Source: Sphingomonadaceae bacterium (lineage in GTDB: Bacteria; Pseudomonadota; Alphaproteobacteria; Sphingomonadales; Sphingomonadaceae). From it: a DNA stretch of 64,000 bases. Below, piece by piece: positions 1 to 9,633 of this stretch (the stretch's first letter is position 1; each line of letters opens with the position of its first letter). The notes below the pieces were generated by a model. The model saw only the letters and a program-made list of their open reading frames with translations, was not told the DNA's origin and did not search any database. The translations under genes were made by a program, and so were the position numbers. The stretch is from the NCBI GenBank assembly GCA_009926135.1, contig RFPL01000010.1, positions 55,965 through 119,964 of the forward strand. The letters run 5' to 3'.

Positions 1-798
<798 letters not shown>

Positions 799-907
799 TC
801 GCTCAGCTACCTTAAACCCGCGCCCGGAAACCCCAAAACGCGAAAAAAGCCGGTGGGCGAAACCTCGCCGACCAGCTTGCCACTCAAGTACTCAAACTTC
901 AGAATGA

Positions 908-983
908 TGGTGGAGCCTAGCGGGATCGAACCGCTGACCTCCTGCATGCCATGCAGGCGCTCTCCCAGCTGAGCTAAGGCCCC
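908..983 (-). tRNA. tRNA-Ala (anticodon GGC)
   Basis: The reverse strand folds into a full cloverleaf of 76 nt. The acceptor stem is GGGGCCT paired with AGGCTCC (one G-T pair), the discriminator is A and CCA is encoded. The anticodon stem CCTGC/GCAGG closes the 7-nt loop ATGGCAT, which gives anticodon GGC. The T arm contains GGTTCGATCCC. It lies between ffh and the FYDLN gene on the same strand. Confidence 0.95.
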
Positions 984-1094
984 TTAACCATCATCCAGCG
1001 AACCCCGGTAGGCCCGCCTTCCCCGCCCAACCAGCGAGCGAGGCCGCCCCTCTAGTGGCGGCTCCCGCTCTTGGCAAGAACGTTTTTGCTTCGC

Positions 1095-1412
1095 TTAATT
1101 CTCGTCGCCGTCGTCGTCGCCAACGCCCACGCCAAGGTCATCGTCGCCGCCCAGATCGACGTCGTTGTCCGGCGAATCGCCGTCTTCGTCGATATCCAGA
1201 TCAGGATCGGCCAGATCGACGTCCTCGACCTCTTCGACCTTGGCCTTCTGGACTTCTTCATAGGGGATCGGCTGCTTCGACTTCAGCACCGGATCGGCAT
1301 GCCAGGCATAGCCGCATTCGATGCAGGTGATCGGGTCATCCTTGCCCAGATCGTAAAAGCGGGTGCCGCACTTCGGGCAGCCATGCTTGGCGCCCCATTC
1401 AGCCTTGACCAT
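1095..1412 (-). CDS. FYDLN acid domain protein (TIGR02300 family)
   Basis: This 105-residue protein begins with a zinc-ribbon-like segment holding two CxxC pairs (GCPKCGTRFYDL and CIECGYAW, residues 11-38). The rest is a very acidic, Asp-rich low-complexity tail with net strong negative charge. This architecture is that of the FYDLN-acid family, conserved in alphaproteobacteria and of unknown function. A nucleic-acid or protein-binding role is only a guess. It is divergent from aroA, with about 160 bases between them. Confidence 0.85.
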   Translation of the reverse strand: MVKAEWGAKHGCPKCGTRFYDLGKDDPITCIECGYAWHADPVLKSKQPIPYEEVQKAKVEEVEDVDLADPDLDIDEDGDSPDNDVDLGGDDDLGVGVGDDDGDEN

Positions 1413-1574
1413 GTCAATTCCTCGATGCTGCCCTTCGCCACCGCGACGGGCTGAAACTCTTCATACGTATTGGAGACGGCTTGCGCCTGTCCCAGCGCGG
1501 CGCGCGCCTTGCCATAGCCCGCGCCCGCTGTCAAAAGCCGCGCGCAATTGCCCCCTACCCGTGAAAGTCCTGAC

Positions 1575-2918
1575 GTGTCCAACGCCGATCCTGCCGCGAT
1601 GAAGCCGCGCCGCTTCATGCCCTCCGGCCCGCTGCGGGGCACGATCCGCGTTCCGGGCGATAAATCGATCAGCCACCGCTCGATCATGCTGGGCACGCTG
1701 GCCGTGGGCGAGACCCGCGTGACCGGCCTGCTGGAGGGTGAGGACGTCCTCTCTACGGCTGCGGCCATGCGCGCGATGGGCGCCAGTGTCGAACGGATCG
1801 GGGACGGTGAATGGGCGGTCCACGGCGTTGGCGTCGGCGCGCTGCTCCAGCCGCAGGCGGCGCTCGATATGGGGAATTCCGGTACTTCCACACGGCTGCT
1901 GATGGGTCTGGTGGCGAGTCATCCGATCAGCGCAACATTCATCGGCGATGCCAGCCTGTCGAAGCGGCCCATGGGCCGGGTGATCGAACCGCTCGGCCGG
2001 ATGGGCGCGGCGTTCGAGGCATCGGAAGGTGGCCGCTTGCCGCTGACCGTGCGCGGCGCACTGCCAGCCGTACCGATCGAATATCGGCTTCCCGTGGCCA
2101 GCGCCCAGGTAAAAAGTGCCGTGCTGCTGGCGGCGCTCAATACGCCGGGCGTAACCACCGTGATCGAACCGGTACCGACCCGCGACCATTCCGAACGGAT
2201 GCTGCGCGGCTTCGGTGCTGACCTGTCGGTCGAGGTCGAAGCTGATGGCACACGAGTGATTCGCCTGGCCGGCGAGGCAGAACTGAAACCCCAGACCATC
2301 GAGGTGCCTGGCGACCCATCATCCGCCGCTTTCTTCATCGTCGCGGCGCTGATCATACCCGGCAGCGAACTCACGATCGAAAACGTGGGCCTCAATCCGA
2401 CCCGCGCCGGTCTGATCGAAGTGCTGCGCCAGATGGGCGGCCAGATCACCGAAGTGGACCGCCGCGAAGTGGGCGGCGAGCCGGTAGCCGATCTGATTGT
2501 GCGGCATTCTGCGTTGAAGGGGATCGAGGTCGATCCGGCGATCGTGCCCAGCATGGTCGATGAATTTCCTGTGCTGTTCGTTGCTGCCGCACTGGCCGAA
2601 GGCACCACGATCACCACTGGCCTTGAGGAACTGCGCGTCAAGGAAAGCGACCGCATTTCGGTCATGGCGGTAGCGCTCACCGGGGCCGGCGCCCGCGTGA
2701 CGGAGGCCGCAGACGGACTGACCATCGAAGGCACCGGCGGCGAGCCGCTGCGCGGCACCAGCAATTCGCGCACCAAGACCCATCTCGACCACCGCATCGC
2801 CATGTCGATGGCCGTGGCTGGCCTCGCCAGCCGCGACGGCGTGGAAATCGACGACACCCGCCCGATTGCGACCAGCTTCCCCATGTTCGAAGCGCTGCTT
2901 GACGGGCTGGCAGGATGA
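1575..2918 (+). CDS. aroA: 3-phosphoshikimate 1-carboxyvinyltransferase (EPSP synthase)
   Basis: This enzyme transfers the enolpyruvyl group of PEP to shikimate-3-phosphate, the sixth step of the shikimate pathway. The 447-residue product carries PGDKSISHRS near the N-terminus, GNSGTSTR, the RPMGRV segment, ASAQVKSA, GDPSSAAF, ELRVKESDR and THLDHRIAMS. The overall sequence resembles class II (Agrobacterium CP4-like) synthases more than the enterobacterial class. I chose the GTG at 1575 (VSNADPAAM); TTG 1548 or ATG 1599 are alternatives because no strong ribosome-binding site decides. Its stop overlaps the next start (ATGA at 2915-2918), so aroA, the small membrane gene, cmk and the DUF2238 gene probably form one operon. 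Confidence 0.96.
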   Translation: MSNADPAAMKPRRFMPSGPLRGTIRVPGDKSISHRSIMLGTLAVGETRVTGLLEGEDVLSTAAAMRAMGASVERIGDGEWAVHGVGVGALLQPQAALDMGNSGTSTRLLMGLVASHPISATFIGDASLSKRPMGRVIEPLGRMGAAFEASEGGRLPLTVRGALPAVPIEYRLPVASAQVKSAVLLAALNTPGVTTVIEPVPTRDHSERMLRGFGADLSVEVEADGTRVIRLAGEAELKPQTIEVPGDPSSAAFFIVAALIIPGSELTIENVGLNPTRAGLIEVLRQMGGQITEVDRREVGGEPVADLIVRHSALKGIEVDPAIVPSMVDEFPVLFVAAALAEGTTITTGLEELRVKESDRISVMAVALTGAGARVTEAADGLTIEGTGGEPLRGTSNSRTKTHLDHRIAMSMAVAGLASRDGVEIDDTRPIATSFPMFEALLDGLAG

Positions 2919-3175
2919 CTCTGGACGGGGCCACGATCATCGGCCTGGTCGGTTCCGCGCTGTTTGTCGGCGGGTTCGCCTATGCCAATGCGGCGCAGCA
3001 GCTGGACAAGGTACTGTTCAACCTGATCAACCTGCTCGGCGCCATCATGCTCCTGATCTCGCTCTCGGTTCACTTCAACCTGGCGGCATTCGTGCTGGAG
3101 GTCTGCTGGGGCCTGATTGCACTGGCAGGGCTGATCAAGGCCCTGGGTGAGCGGCGCAGGAGGCCAGGGCCATGA
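2915..3175 (+). CDS. Small membrane protein, CBU_0592-like
   Basis: This 86-residue protein has three hydrophobic segments (about 8-25, 34-53, 55-75) and a short basic C-terminus (GERRRRPGP). It resembles the small CBU_0592-type inner-membrane family of unknown function. Its start overlaps the aroA stop by ATGA and its stop overlaps the cmk start by ATGA, so it is translationally coupled between the two. No catalytic motif is visible. Confidence 0.75.
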   Translation: MTLDGATIIGLVGSALFVGGFAYANAAQQLDKVLFNLINLLGAIMLLISLSVHFNLAAFVLEVCWGLIALAGLIKALGERRRRPGP

Positions 3176-3801
3176 TTATTGCCGTCGATGGCCCGACCGC
3201 TTCGGGCAAGGGCACGATCGCCAAGGCGCTTGCTGCCCATTTCGAACTGCCGCATCTGGATACCGGGCTGCTCTATCGAGCAGTCGGCCGGCAAGTCGCC
3301 CTCAATGGCGGCAATCCGGACAAGGCCGACGATGCGCTCGCGGCCTGCAGCTTTCCCGAAGGCCTGCTGGGCGATCCGGAGTTGCGCAGCGAAACCACTG
3401 GCGGATTGGCCAGCCGCGTTTCGGTCCACCCGGCAGTCCGCCAGGCACTGTATGAACGCCAGCGCGCCTTTGCCGCGCAGCCCGGCGGGGCCGTGCTCGA
3501 CGGGCGCGATATCGGCACAGTGATTGCTCCGGAAGCAGAGGTTAAGCTGTTCGTGGTTGCATCGGTCCCGGCCCGGGCCGAGCGGCGCTTTCGCGAAATG
3601 CAGCAACAGGGCCGCGCTGTCGCCTTGGCCGAAATTGCTGCCGACCTCGAAGCGCGGGACGAACGCGATCGGAGCCGGGCCGAAGCGCCGCTTGTTGCCG
3701 CGCCCGATGCCGTCTTGCTCGACACCAGCGATCTTGGCCGCGAGGAGGCCATTGCTGCGGCGATTGCCATTGCCAACAAGGCCGCTATGCAGAGCGAATG
3801 A
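3172..3801 (+). CDS. cmk: (d)CMP kinase
   Basis: Cytidylate kinase phosphorylates CMP and dCMP with ATP. The 209-residue product starts MIIAVDGPTASGKGT, a Walker A P-loop at about 6-14, followed by the nucleoside-binding LDTGLLYRAVG, the LDGRDIGTVI motif and the lid region rich in Arg (RRFREMQ and ARDERDRSRAEAPL). Length and motif order match the short bacterial family. It is coupled by 4-base overlaps to the genes on both sides. The adjacent order aroA-cmk-rpsA is common in alphaproteobacteria. Confidence 0.97.
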   Translation: MIIAVDGPTASGKGTIAKALAAHFELPHLDTGLLYRAVGRQVALNGGNPDKADDALAACSFPEGLLGDPELRSETTGGLASRVSVHPAVRQALYERQRAFAAQPGGAVLDGRDIGTVIAPEAEVKLFVVASVPARAERRFREMQQQGRAVALAEIAADLEARDERDRSRAEAPLVAAPDAVLLDTSDLGREEAIAAAIAIANKAAMQSE

Positions 3802-4418
3802 ACCCAGCTTTCTCGCGCATCCCGCTGATCGGCCTGACTTTAATCTGGCTCATCGCCCTGATCTGGTCAGGCTGGTCGCCGTATGATCGCGCAACCTGGT
3901 GGATGGAAGTGGCCCCGGCGCTGATCGCCATCCCGGTCCTGTGGGCCAGCGCGCAGCGCTTACCCCTTACCACCCTGGCGCTTACCCTGATTGGCCTCCA
4001 CGGCCTCGTGCTCATGCTGGGCGGGGCCTATACCTATGCCCGCGTGCCGGTTGGCTTTGCGGTGCAGGACTGGCTGGGACTGGCGCGCAATCCCTATGAC
4101 CGCTTCGGCCACTTCATGCAGGGTTTCGTGCCGGCCATCGTGCTGCGCGAACTGCTGCTTAGGCTGGGCGGTCTGCGGCGCGGTGCGCTGCTGGCCAGCC
4201 TGGTTGTCGCTTCGTGCCTCGCCGTCAGCGCGACCTACGAACTGATCGAGTTCGGCGCCGCCATGGCCTTGGGCCAGGGCGCGGATGAGTTCCTCGGCAC
4301 ACAGGGTGACCCTTGGGACACCCAATGGGACATGCTGATGTGCCTGATCGGAGCGATCACCGCCTTGCTGGTACTGGTCCCGCTGCACAACCGGCAGCTG
4401 GACCAGCTGGAAGATTGA
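3798..4418 (+). CDS. DUF2238 membrane protein (YjdF-like)
   Basis: This 206-residue integral membrane protein has about six hydrophobic helices. The segment from NPYDRFGHFMQGF to TYELIEFGAAMA, followed by GTQGDPWDTQWDM, contains the conserved Asp/His/Glu pattern typical of DUF2238 (YjdF). The function of the family is unknown. It begins inside the cmk stop (ATGA) and ends 2 bases before the convergent small membrane gene. Confidence 0.85.
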   Translation: MNPAFSRIPLIGLTLIWLIALIWSGWSPYDRATWWMEVAPALIAIPVLWASAQRLPLTTLALTLIGLHGLVLMLGGAYTYARVPVGFAVQDWLGLARNPYDRFGHFMQGFVPAIVLRELLLRLGGLRRGALLASLVVASCLAVSATYELIEFGAAMALGQGADEFLGTQGDPWDTQWDMLMCLIGAITALLVLVPLHNRQLDQLED

Positions 4419-4420
4419 AT

Positions 4421-4720
4421 TCAGTCGAGAATTCCGACGGCCAGTTCTGCCCAGAGCACCAATAGCAAACCGAGGATGACCAGGGCGGCCAGCGCGCGCT
4501 TGCGCGGATCGGCCAGCAGCCGGGCCGCCACTTCCAGCGCCAGCCCGCCTCCGCCCAGCAGGACCGCCGCGGCAAGAAAGTCCTCTACCCCCCAGTTGAC
4601 CTCGGGGGTGAATTGCATTGCCACTGCCGGCACCAGCAGCAATGCGGCGATCATGCCCCAAACCAGCAGCCGGGTGCGCTGGGCCAGACCTGTTCTGCAT
4701 GCTGTGCTGCGGATCATCAT
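4421..4720 (-). CDS. Hypothetical small membrane protein
   Basis: This 99-residue product has three predicted membrane helices (about 19-36, 45-65, 76-96) and a basic N-terminus. I recognise no family signature; similar small proteins of sphingomonads are simply called hypothetical. It is convergent to the DUF2238 gene. The start could be either of two adjacent ATG codons. Confidence 0.6.
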   Translation of the reverse strand: MMIRSTACRTGLAQRTRLLVWGMIAALLLVPAVAMQFTPEVNWGVEDFLAAAVLLGGGGLALEVAARLLADPRKRALAALVILGLLLVLWAELAVGILD

Positions 4721-4855
4721 TGCCTCCCATGGTCCAATTGAGGCTGCCTACTCCAAACGCCATCCGTTTGCCCATGGTTATCCTGGCAAATTCGCTGCAG
4801 GCACCTCATCGCAAGGCGATTGCGCCTGCGCGGGCGAGGGTGTTAGGCCAGCATC

Positions 4856-5218
4856 ATGCTCCGCTTCGAAATGATCGCCATCGCCGCCCTGGCCGCCGGA
4901 ACGGCCGCCGTCAGCCAGCCAGTCACCGTCCAGGAGCGCCGCCAGGCAGAAGTGGATCGCGGTTTCGCCCTGGCCAATGTCCGCTGCGCGGCTTGCCATG
5001 CGGTCACTGCCAACGCTGCATCGCCAAATCCCGAAAGCCCCAGCTTCGAGGACATCGCCAACCGCAAGGGCCTGAGCAGCGCGACCTTGCGCCAGTACCT
5101 GCGTGATGCGCACAACTATCCTGACGCGATGCAATTCAGGATCGACCGTAGCCAGGTCCGCGACCTGTCGGCCTATATCGTCACGTTGAAGCGGTCAGGC
5201 TACAAGCCGGCGATCTGA
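4856..5218 (+). CDS. Small c-type cytochrome
   Basis: This 120-residue protein has an N-terminal hydrophobic signal segment (AIAALAAGTAAVSQ) and one haem c attachment motif CAACH (within VRCAACHAV). Met in PDAMQF is a probable axial ligand. The size fits a monohaem class I periplasmic cytochrome. It stands alone, between a small membrane gene and rpsA, so its electron partner cannot be inferred. Confidence 0.82.
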   Translation: MLRFEMIAIAALAAGTAAVSQPVTVQERRQAEVDRGFALANVRCAACHAVTANAASPNPESPSFEDIANRKGLSSATLRQYLRDAHNYPDAMQFRIDRSQVRDLSAYIVTLKRSGYKPAI

Positions 5219-5438
5219 GCGGCCAAACGACCGCAAAATCCTTGCTTTTACGGGCCTGCGAGCCTAAGCGCCGCCGGTCCACGCGGGCTCTGGCCCAAGA
5301 GGATGTCGCAGGCGGCATTCGGCCCCGGCGACGTTCGGCCCACTTTTGGCCCGCCAAGGCAATGGTGCCGCGGCGGAGAAAAGACCAGCGGATACAACCG
5401 CTTGGCCGGAAACATCGATAGACAGGAAACTGTACCAT

Positions 5439-7148
5439 ATGGCTTCTGCAGCCAACCCCACGCGCGACGATTTCGCCGCGCTGCTCGACGAATCCCTCGG
5501 TGGCGCCGCTGATGGCGGCTTTGAAGGCCGGGTCGTCAAGGGCACCATTACCGCAATCGAAGGCGACAAGGCGGTTATCGACGTCGGCCTCAAGAGCGAA
5601 GGCCGCGTCCCGCTCAAGGAATTCGCCATGCCGGGCCAGCCGCACGGCCTGAGCGTCGGTGACGAAGTCGAAGTCTTCGTTGACCGCGTTGAAAACGCCG
5701 ATGGCGATGCCATGCTCAGCCGCGACCGCGCCCGCCGCGAAGCCGCCTGGGACAAGCTCGAAGAAGAATTCGGTGAAGGCAAGCGCGTCGAAGGCGTGAT
5801 CTTCGGCCGCGTCAAGGGCGGCTTCACGGTCGACCTCAACGGCGCCGTCGCCTTCCTCCCCGGTTCGCAGGTCGATATCCGCCCCGTGCGCGACGTGCAG
5901 CCGCTGATGGACGTGCCGCAGCCGTTCCAGATCCTCAAGATGGATCGCCGCCGCGGCAACATCGTGGTGTCGCGCCGCGCCGTGCTGGAAGAAACCCGCG
6001 CCGAACAGCGTTCGGGCCTGATCCAGAACCTCGCCGAAGGCCAGATCATCGACGGCGTCGTGAAGAACATCACCGACTACGGTGCCTTCGTCGACCTCGG
6101 CGGCATCGACGGCCTGCTCCATGTCACCGACATGAGCTACAAGCGCGTCAACCACCCGAACGAAGTCATCAATATCGGTGACACCGTGAAGGTACAGATC
6201 ATCCGCATCAACCAGGACACCCAGCGCATCAGCCTGGGCATGAAGCAGCTGGAAAGCGATCCGTGGGAAGGCGTTGCCGCCAAGTACCCGGTTGGCGCCA
6301 AGCTGCGCGGGACCGTCACCAACATCACCGAATACGGCGCCTTCGTGGAGCTGGAAGCCGGGATCGAGGGCCTGGTCCACGTTTCGGAAATGTCCTGGAC
6401 CAAGAAGAACGTCCACCCCGGCAAGATCGTTTCGACCTCGCAGGAAGTCGACGTGCTGGTACTGGAAGTCGACAGCGACAAGCGCCGCATCAGCCTGGGC
6501 CTCAAGCAGGCCCAGCAGAACCCCTGGGAAGCCTTCGCCGAGAAGCACCCGGTCGGTTCGACCGTGGAAGGCGAAGTCAAGAACGCGACCGAGTTCGGCC
6601 TGTTCATCGGCCTCGACGGCGACGTCGACGGCATGGTCCACATGTCGGATATCGCCTGGGGCATCTCGGGCGAAGACGCGCTGGCCCTGCACCGCAAGGG
6701 CGAGCAGGTTTCGGCGATCGTGCTCGACGTCGACGTGGAGAAGGAGCGTATCTCGCTCGGCATGAAGCAGCTTGAAAAGGGTGCTCCGGCCGCTGGCGTA
6801 GCTGCTGCCTCCTCGGGCCTGAAGAAGAACGACGTTGTCACCGTCACCGTGCTCGAAGTGCGCGACGGCGGCCTCGAAGTTCAGGCTGGCGACGATGGTG
6901 CCACCGGCTTCATCAAGCGCAGCGACCTGGGCCGTGACCGCGACGAACAGCGTTCGGATCGCTACCAGGTCGGCCAGAAGTTCGATGCCATGGTGATCGG
7001 TTTCGACCGTTCCAAGAAGCCGAACTTCTCGGTCAAGGCACGTCAGCTGCACGAAGAAAAGGAAGCCGTGGAACAGTACGGTTCCTCGGATGCCGGCGCT
7101 TCGCTGGGCGACATCCTGGGTGCCGCACTGAAGGCCAAGAAGGACTAA
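5439..7148 (+). CDS. rpsA: 30S ribosomal protein S1
   Basis: S1 binds mRNA and helps ribosomes start on structured or weakly matched leaders. The 569-residue product contains six S1 (OB-fold) repeats, with the typical phrases ITDYGAFVDLGGIDGLLHVTDMS, ITEYGAFVELEAGIEG and ATEFGLFIGLDG, each followed by RISLG(L/M)KQ. The ATG at 5439 is preceded by AGGAAA (5424-5429), which fits better than the in-frame codon at 5346. Codon use is strongly biased to C-ending codons, as expected for a highly expressed gene. A clear hairpin terminator follows. Confidence 0.97.
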   Translation: MASAANPTRDDFAALLDESLGGAADGGFEGRVVKGTITAIEGDKAVIDVGLKSEGRVPLKEFAMPGQPHGLSVGDEVEVFVDRVENADGDAMLSRDRARREAAWDKLEEEFGEGKRVEGVIFGRVKGGFTVDLNGAVAFLPGSQVDIRPVRDVQPLMDVPQPFQILKMDRRRGNIVVSRRAVLEETRAEQRSGLIQNLAEGQIIDGVVKNITDYGAFVDLGGIDGLLHVTDMSYKRVNHPNEVINIGDTVKVQIIRINQDTQRISLGMKQLESDPWEGVAAKYPVGAKLRGTVTNITEYGAFVELEAGIEGLVHVSEMSWTKKNVHPGKIVSTSQEVDVLVLEVDSDKRRISLGLKQAQQNPWEAFAEKHPVGSTVEGEVKNATEFGLFIGLDGDVDGMVHMSDIAWGISGEDALALHRKGEQVSAIVLDVDVEKERISLGMKQLEKGAPAAGVAAASSGLKKNDVVTVTVLEVRDGGLEVQAGDDGATGFIKRSDLGRDRDEQRSDRYQVGQKFDAMVIGFDRSKKPNFSVKARQLHEEKEAVEQYGSSDAGASLGDILGAALKAKKD

Positions 7149-7179
7149 TCCTCCTTCGCAGCCGACAGGCCAAGCTAAC

Positions 7180-7214
7180 AAAAGCCCGTCCGGAGCAATC
7201 CGGGCGGGCTTTTG
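7180..7214 (+). terminator. Rho-independent terminator of rpsA
   Basis: A hairpin with a 15-bp stem (AAAAGCCCGTCCGGA against TCCGGGCGGGCTTTT, one G-T pair) encloses a short AGCAA loop, and the right arm ends in TTTT. It starts about 30 bases after the rpsA stop. Confidence 0.9.
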
Positions 7215-7291
7215 CTTTGACTTTAACATTCGTCGCTTCGCGCCTCGCAATGACGCTCCCGGATGTGATACGATCAGAGCAGGAGAGAATG

Positions 7292-8047
7292 ATGCTCGAG
7301 ATTCACCAATTCGCCTGCCTGTCGGATAACTACGGCTATCTGCTCCACGATCCCGAGAGCGGCGAGACCGCCTGCATCGACACCCCCGATGCCGACGCCT
7401 ATCTGCGCGAGGCCGCTCAGAAGGGCTGGCAGATCACTCATGTCTGGAACACCCATTGGCATCCCGATCATGCCGGCGGTAACGCCGCGATCAAACTGGC
7501 CACAGGCTGCACCGTGATTGCCCCGGCCGAGGTTGCGCGGATTGCCGAGCCCGATCGGGTCATCGCGCATGGCGACACCGTGATGCTGGGTGCCTTCACA
7601 GCCCAGGTGATCGATGTTTCGGGCCACACCAATGGCCATGTCGCCTTCCACCTGCCCGAGGCAGGCGTGGCCTTCGTTGGCGATGCCGTGTTTGCCCTGG
7701 GCTGCGGGCGGATGTTCGAAGGCGAGCCGGCCCAGTTCTGGGCCAGCCTGCAGCGGATCAAGGCGCTGCCGCCCGAAACGCTGCTGTACTGCGCGCACGA
7801 ATATACCCAGTCCAACGCGCGCTTCGCGCTGCACGTCGATCCGGAAAATGTCGATCTGCAGGACTATGTCGCGCAGATCGACAAGGCGCGGTCGGCAGGC
7901 CGGCCAACCGTACCGACCAGTCTGTCGCGCGAACTGGCGACCAACCCCTTCCTGCGTGCCGACGATCTGGCCCTGCAAGCGCGCTGGGGCGGCGGCGGGG
8001 CGGTTTCCACGTTCGCCGCACTGCGCGCCGCCAAGGACAACTTCTGA
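7292..8047 (+). CDS. gloB: Hydroxyacylglutathione hydrolase (glyoxalase II)
   Basis: This enzyme hydrolyses S-lactoylglutathione to lactate and glutathione, the second step of methylglyoxal detoxification. The 251-residue metallo-beta-lactamase-fold protein has the metal motif THWHPDHAGG, DVSGHTNGHVAF, FVGDAVFALGCGRMFEG and the AHEYT(Q)SN segment. The C-terminus with VPTSLSRELATNPFLR is the glutathione-binding domain typical of GloB. AGGAGA at 7281-7286 sits 5 bases from the ATG at 7292; ATG 7289 is possible. Family members usually have THHHxDHxGG, here with Trp in place of the second His. Confidence 0.93.
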   Translation: MLEIHQFACLSDNYGYLLHDPESGETACIDTPDADAYLREAAQKGWQITHVWNTHWHPDHAGGNAAIKLATGCTVIAPAEVARIAEPDRVIAHGDTVMLGAFTAQVIDVSGHTNGHVAFHLPEAGVAFVGDAVFALGCGRMFEGEPAQFWASLQRIKALPPETLLYCAHEYTQSNARFALHVDPENVDLQDYVAQIDKARSAGRPTVPTSLSRELATNPFLRADDLALQARWGGGGAVSTFAALRAAKDNF

Positions 8048-8052
8048 GCGCC

Positions 8053-9033
8053 ATGCAGGCCCTTCAGGTCCAGACCCTCTCGCCCGACCTATCCGGCTGC
8101 GCGCTGGTCGATCTGCCTGTGCCCACGCGCGCGCCCGGTGAAGTACTGGTGCGGGTCCATGCGGCTTCGCTCAACTTCCCCGACCTGCTGATGACGCGCG
8201 GCGAATACCAGTTCAAACCTGAGGTCCCTTTCACTGCCGGGCTGGAGTTCGCCGGCGAGGTCGTCGAGGCTGATCCCGACAGCGGATTCAGCCCCGGCGA
8301 CGGGGTCTATGGCGGCAACAAGACCGGTGCCTTTGCAGACTATGCCGTGGTCCCGGCGCGGGCGCTCAGCAAGATGCCACCCGGCATCGGCATGGTGGCT
8401 GCTGCCGCCCTGGGCGCGGCCTATGGCACGGCCTACACCGGGCTGGTCGAAATCGGGGGCCTCAAGGCCGGGCAATGGGTGCTGGTTCACGGTGCCAGCG
8501 GCGGGGTCGGTCTGGCAGCGGTCGAACTCGCCAAGCGGCTTGGCGCCCATGTCATCGCCACTACCGGCTCTCCGGCCAAGCTGGCAGCACTGCGCGCTGC
8601 CTGCGATGCCGAAGCGGTCATCCTGGCCGAGGGGCGATTCCGTGAGCAGGTGGCCGAATTGACCGGCGGCAAGCTGTGCGACCTGGTCTACGATCCGGTC
8701 GGCGGCGACATCTTCGATGAAAGCACACGCTGCGTCGCCTTCGGGGGCAAGCTGCTGGTGATCGGCTTTGCCGGCGGGCGGATTGCCGACATTTCGACCA
8801 ACATCCCGCTGATCAAGGGCTTCTCGGTCGTGGGCGTACGCGCTGGCGAATATGCCCGCCGCTTCCCCGACCGTGGCAAGGCCATCCGCGAGGCCGTGGC
8901 GACGCTGGCCGCCGATGGCCGGCTCAACCCGCATATCGATCGGATCCTGCCGCTTAGCCGCTGGAGCGAAGCCTATGCGGCGATGGCCAGCCGCGAGATC
9001 GTGGGGAAAGTGGTGCTTGAACCCGGCAAATGA
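8053..9033 (+). CDS. NADPH:quinone oxidoreductase family protein (zinc-free MDR)
   Basis: This 326-residue protein is a medium-chain reductase. It has an N-terminal GroES-like domain (SLNFPDLLMTRGEYQ, then PFTAGLEFAGEV) and a Rossmann domain with VHGASGGVGLAAVELAK at about 150-165. The catalytic zinc ligands of alcohol dehydrogenases are absent, as in quinone oxidoreductases. It follows gloB by 5 bases, so the two are likely cotranscribed and may both handle reactive carbonyls or quinones; that link is inferred. Confidence 0.88.
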   Translation: MQALQVQTLSPDLSGCALVDLPVPTRAPGEVLVRVHAASLNFPDLLMTRGEYQFKPEVPFTAGLEFAGEVVEADPDSGFSPGDGVYGGNKTGAFADYAVVPARALSKMPPGIGMVAAAALGAAYGTAYTGLVEIGGLKAGQWVLVHGASGGVGLAAVELAKRLGAHVIATTGSPAKLAALRAACDAEAVILAEGRFREQVAELTGGKLCDLVYDPVGGDIFDESTRCVAFGGKLLVIGFAGGRIADISTNIPLIKGFSVVGVRAGEYARRFPDRGKAIREAVATLAADGRLNPHIDRILPLSRWSEAYAAMASREIVGKVVLEPGK

Positions 9034-9059
9034 AAAGGGCGGCTGTTACGCCGCCCTTT
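9034..9059. terminator. Bidirectional terminator between the MDR gene and atpF
   Basis: A perfect 10-bp inverted repeat (AAAGGGCGGC and GCCGCCCTTT) with a 6-base loop lies right after the stop codon of the MDR gene and before the 3' end of the convergent atpF. A-runs and T-runs flank both arms, so it can act in both directions. Confidence 0.8.
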
Positions 9060-9084
9060 GCAAGTGCAAGCCGGAAAGCCGGGA

Positions 9085-9633
9085 TCAGATCCCGCCGATC
9101 GCCTCGTCGACCAGGCTCTTGTCGGCCTTGGCGTTATGGTTGGCGGCAATCAGCTGGCGGGCGGCACCGGCCGCAGCATTCGCAGCCTTGGTACGAAGTT
9201 CGGCAATCGCACCACGCTCGGCAGCGGCGATCTTGTCTTCGGCCATCTTTTCACGGCGCTTGATCAGGGCCTTGGTGTCAGCCTCGGCCTTCGCGACGAT
9301 CGCATCGGCTTCCGAGCTGGCATGCTCCAGCATGGCCGCCGCATCTTTTTCCGCGCCGGCAATCTTGTCAGCATATTCCTGACGCAGGGCTTCGGCTTCG
9401 GCCCGCAGGGCCTTGGCTTCGTCAAGCTGCTTGCGGATCTCGGCAATGTTGGAATCGAGGCCACCGGTGATCATCGCCGGGACCTTCTTCCAGATCGCGA
9501 CCAAGATCAGCACGGTCATTGCCAGCGCAACCCAGGCTACCGGGTTAAGACCAAGCGCTTCAGGCGCAGCATGTCCTGCGCCGTGTTCGGCGGCTTCCGC
9601 GGCTTCCGCCGCAAGGATCAGAAGATTAGCCAT
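9085..9633 (-). CDS. atpF: F0F1 ATP synthase subunit b
   Basis: Subunit b is part of the peripheral stalk that holds F1 against F0. The 182-residue product has one membrane helix (about 30-50, VAWVALAMTVLILVAIW) followed by a long Ala/Glu/Lys-rich coiled coil. It is the last gene of the F0 operon, overlapping the b' gene by 8 bases. Alphaproteobacteria carry two different b-type subunits, and this one, with an Ala/Glu/His-rich N-terminal extension, is the b form. Confidence 0.93.
   Translation of the reverse strand: MANLLILAAEAAEAAEHGAGHAAPEALGLNPVAWVALAMTVLILVAIWKKVPAMITGGLDSNIAEIRKQLDEAKALRAEAEALRQEYADKIAGAEKDAAAMLEHASSEADAIVAKAEADTKALIKRREKMAEDKIAAAERGAIAELRTKAANAAAGAARQLIAANHNAKADKSLVDEAIGGI

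Noticed and set aside
5181..7250. A 689-codon open frame on the minus strand opposite rpsA
   Set aside because: It is antisense to a well-defined S1 protein gene with strong codon bias; the translation is rich in His/Asp/Val shadow patterns and matches no family.
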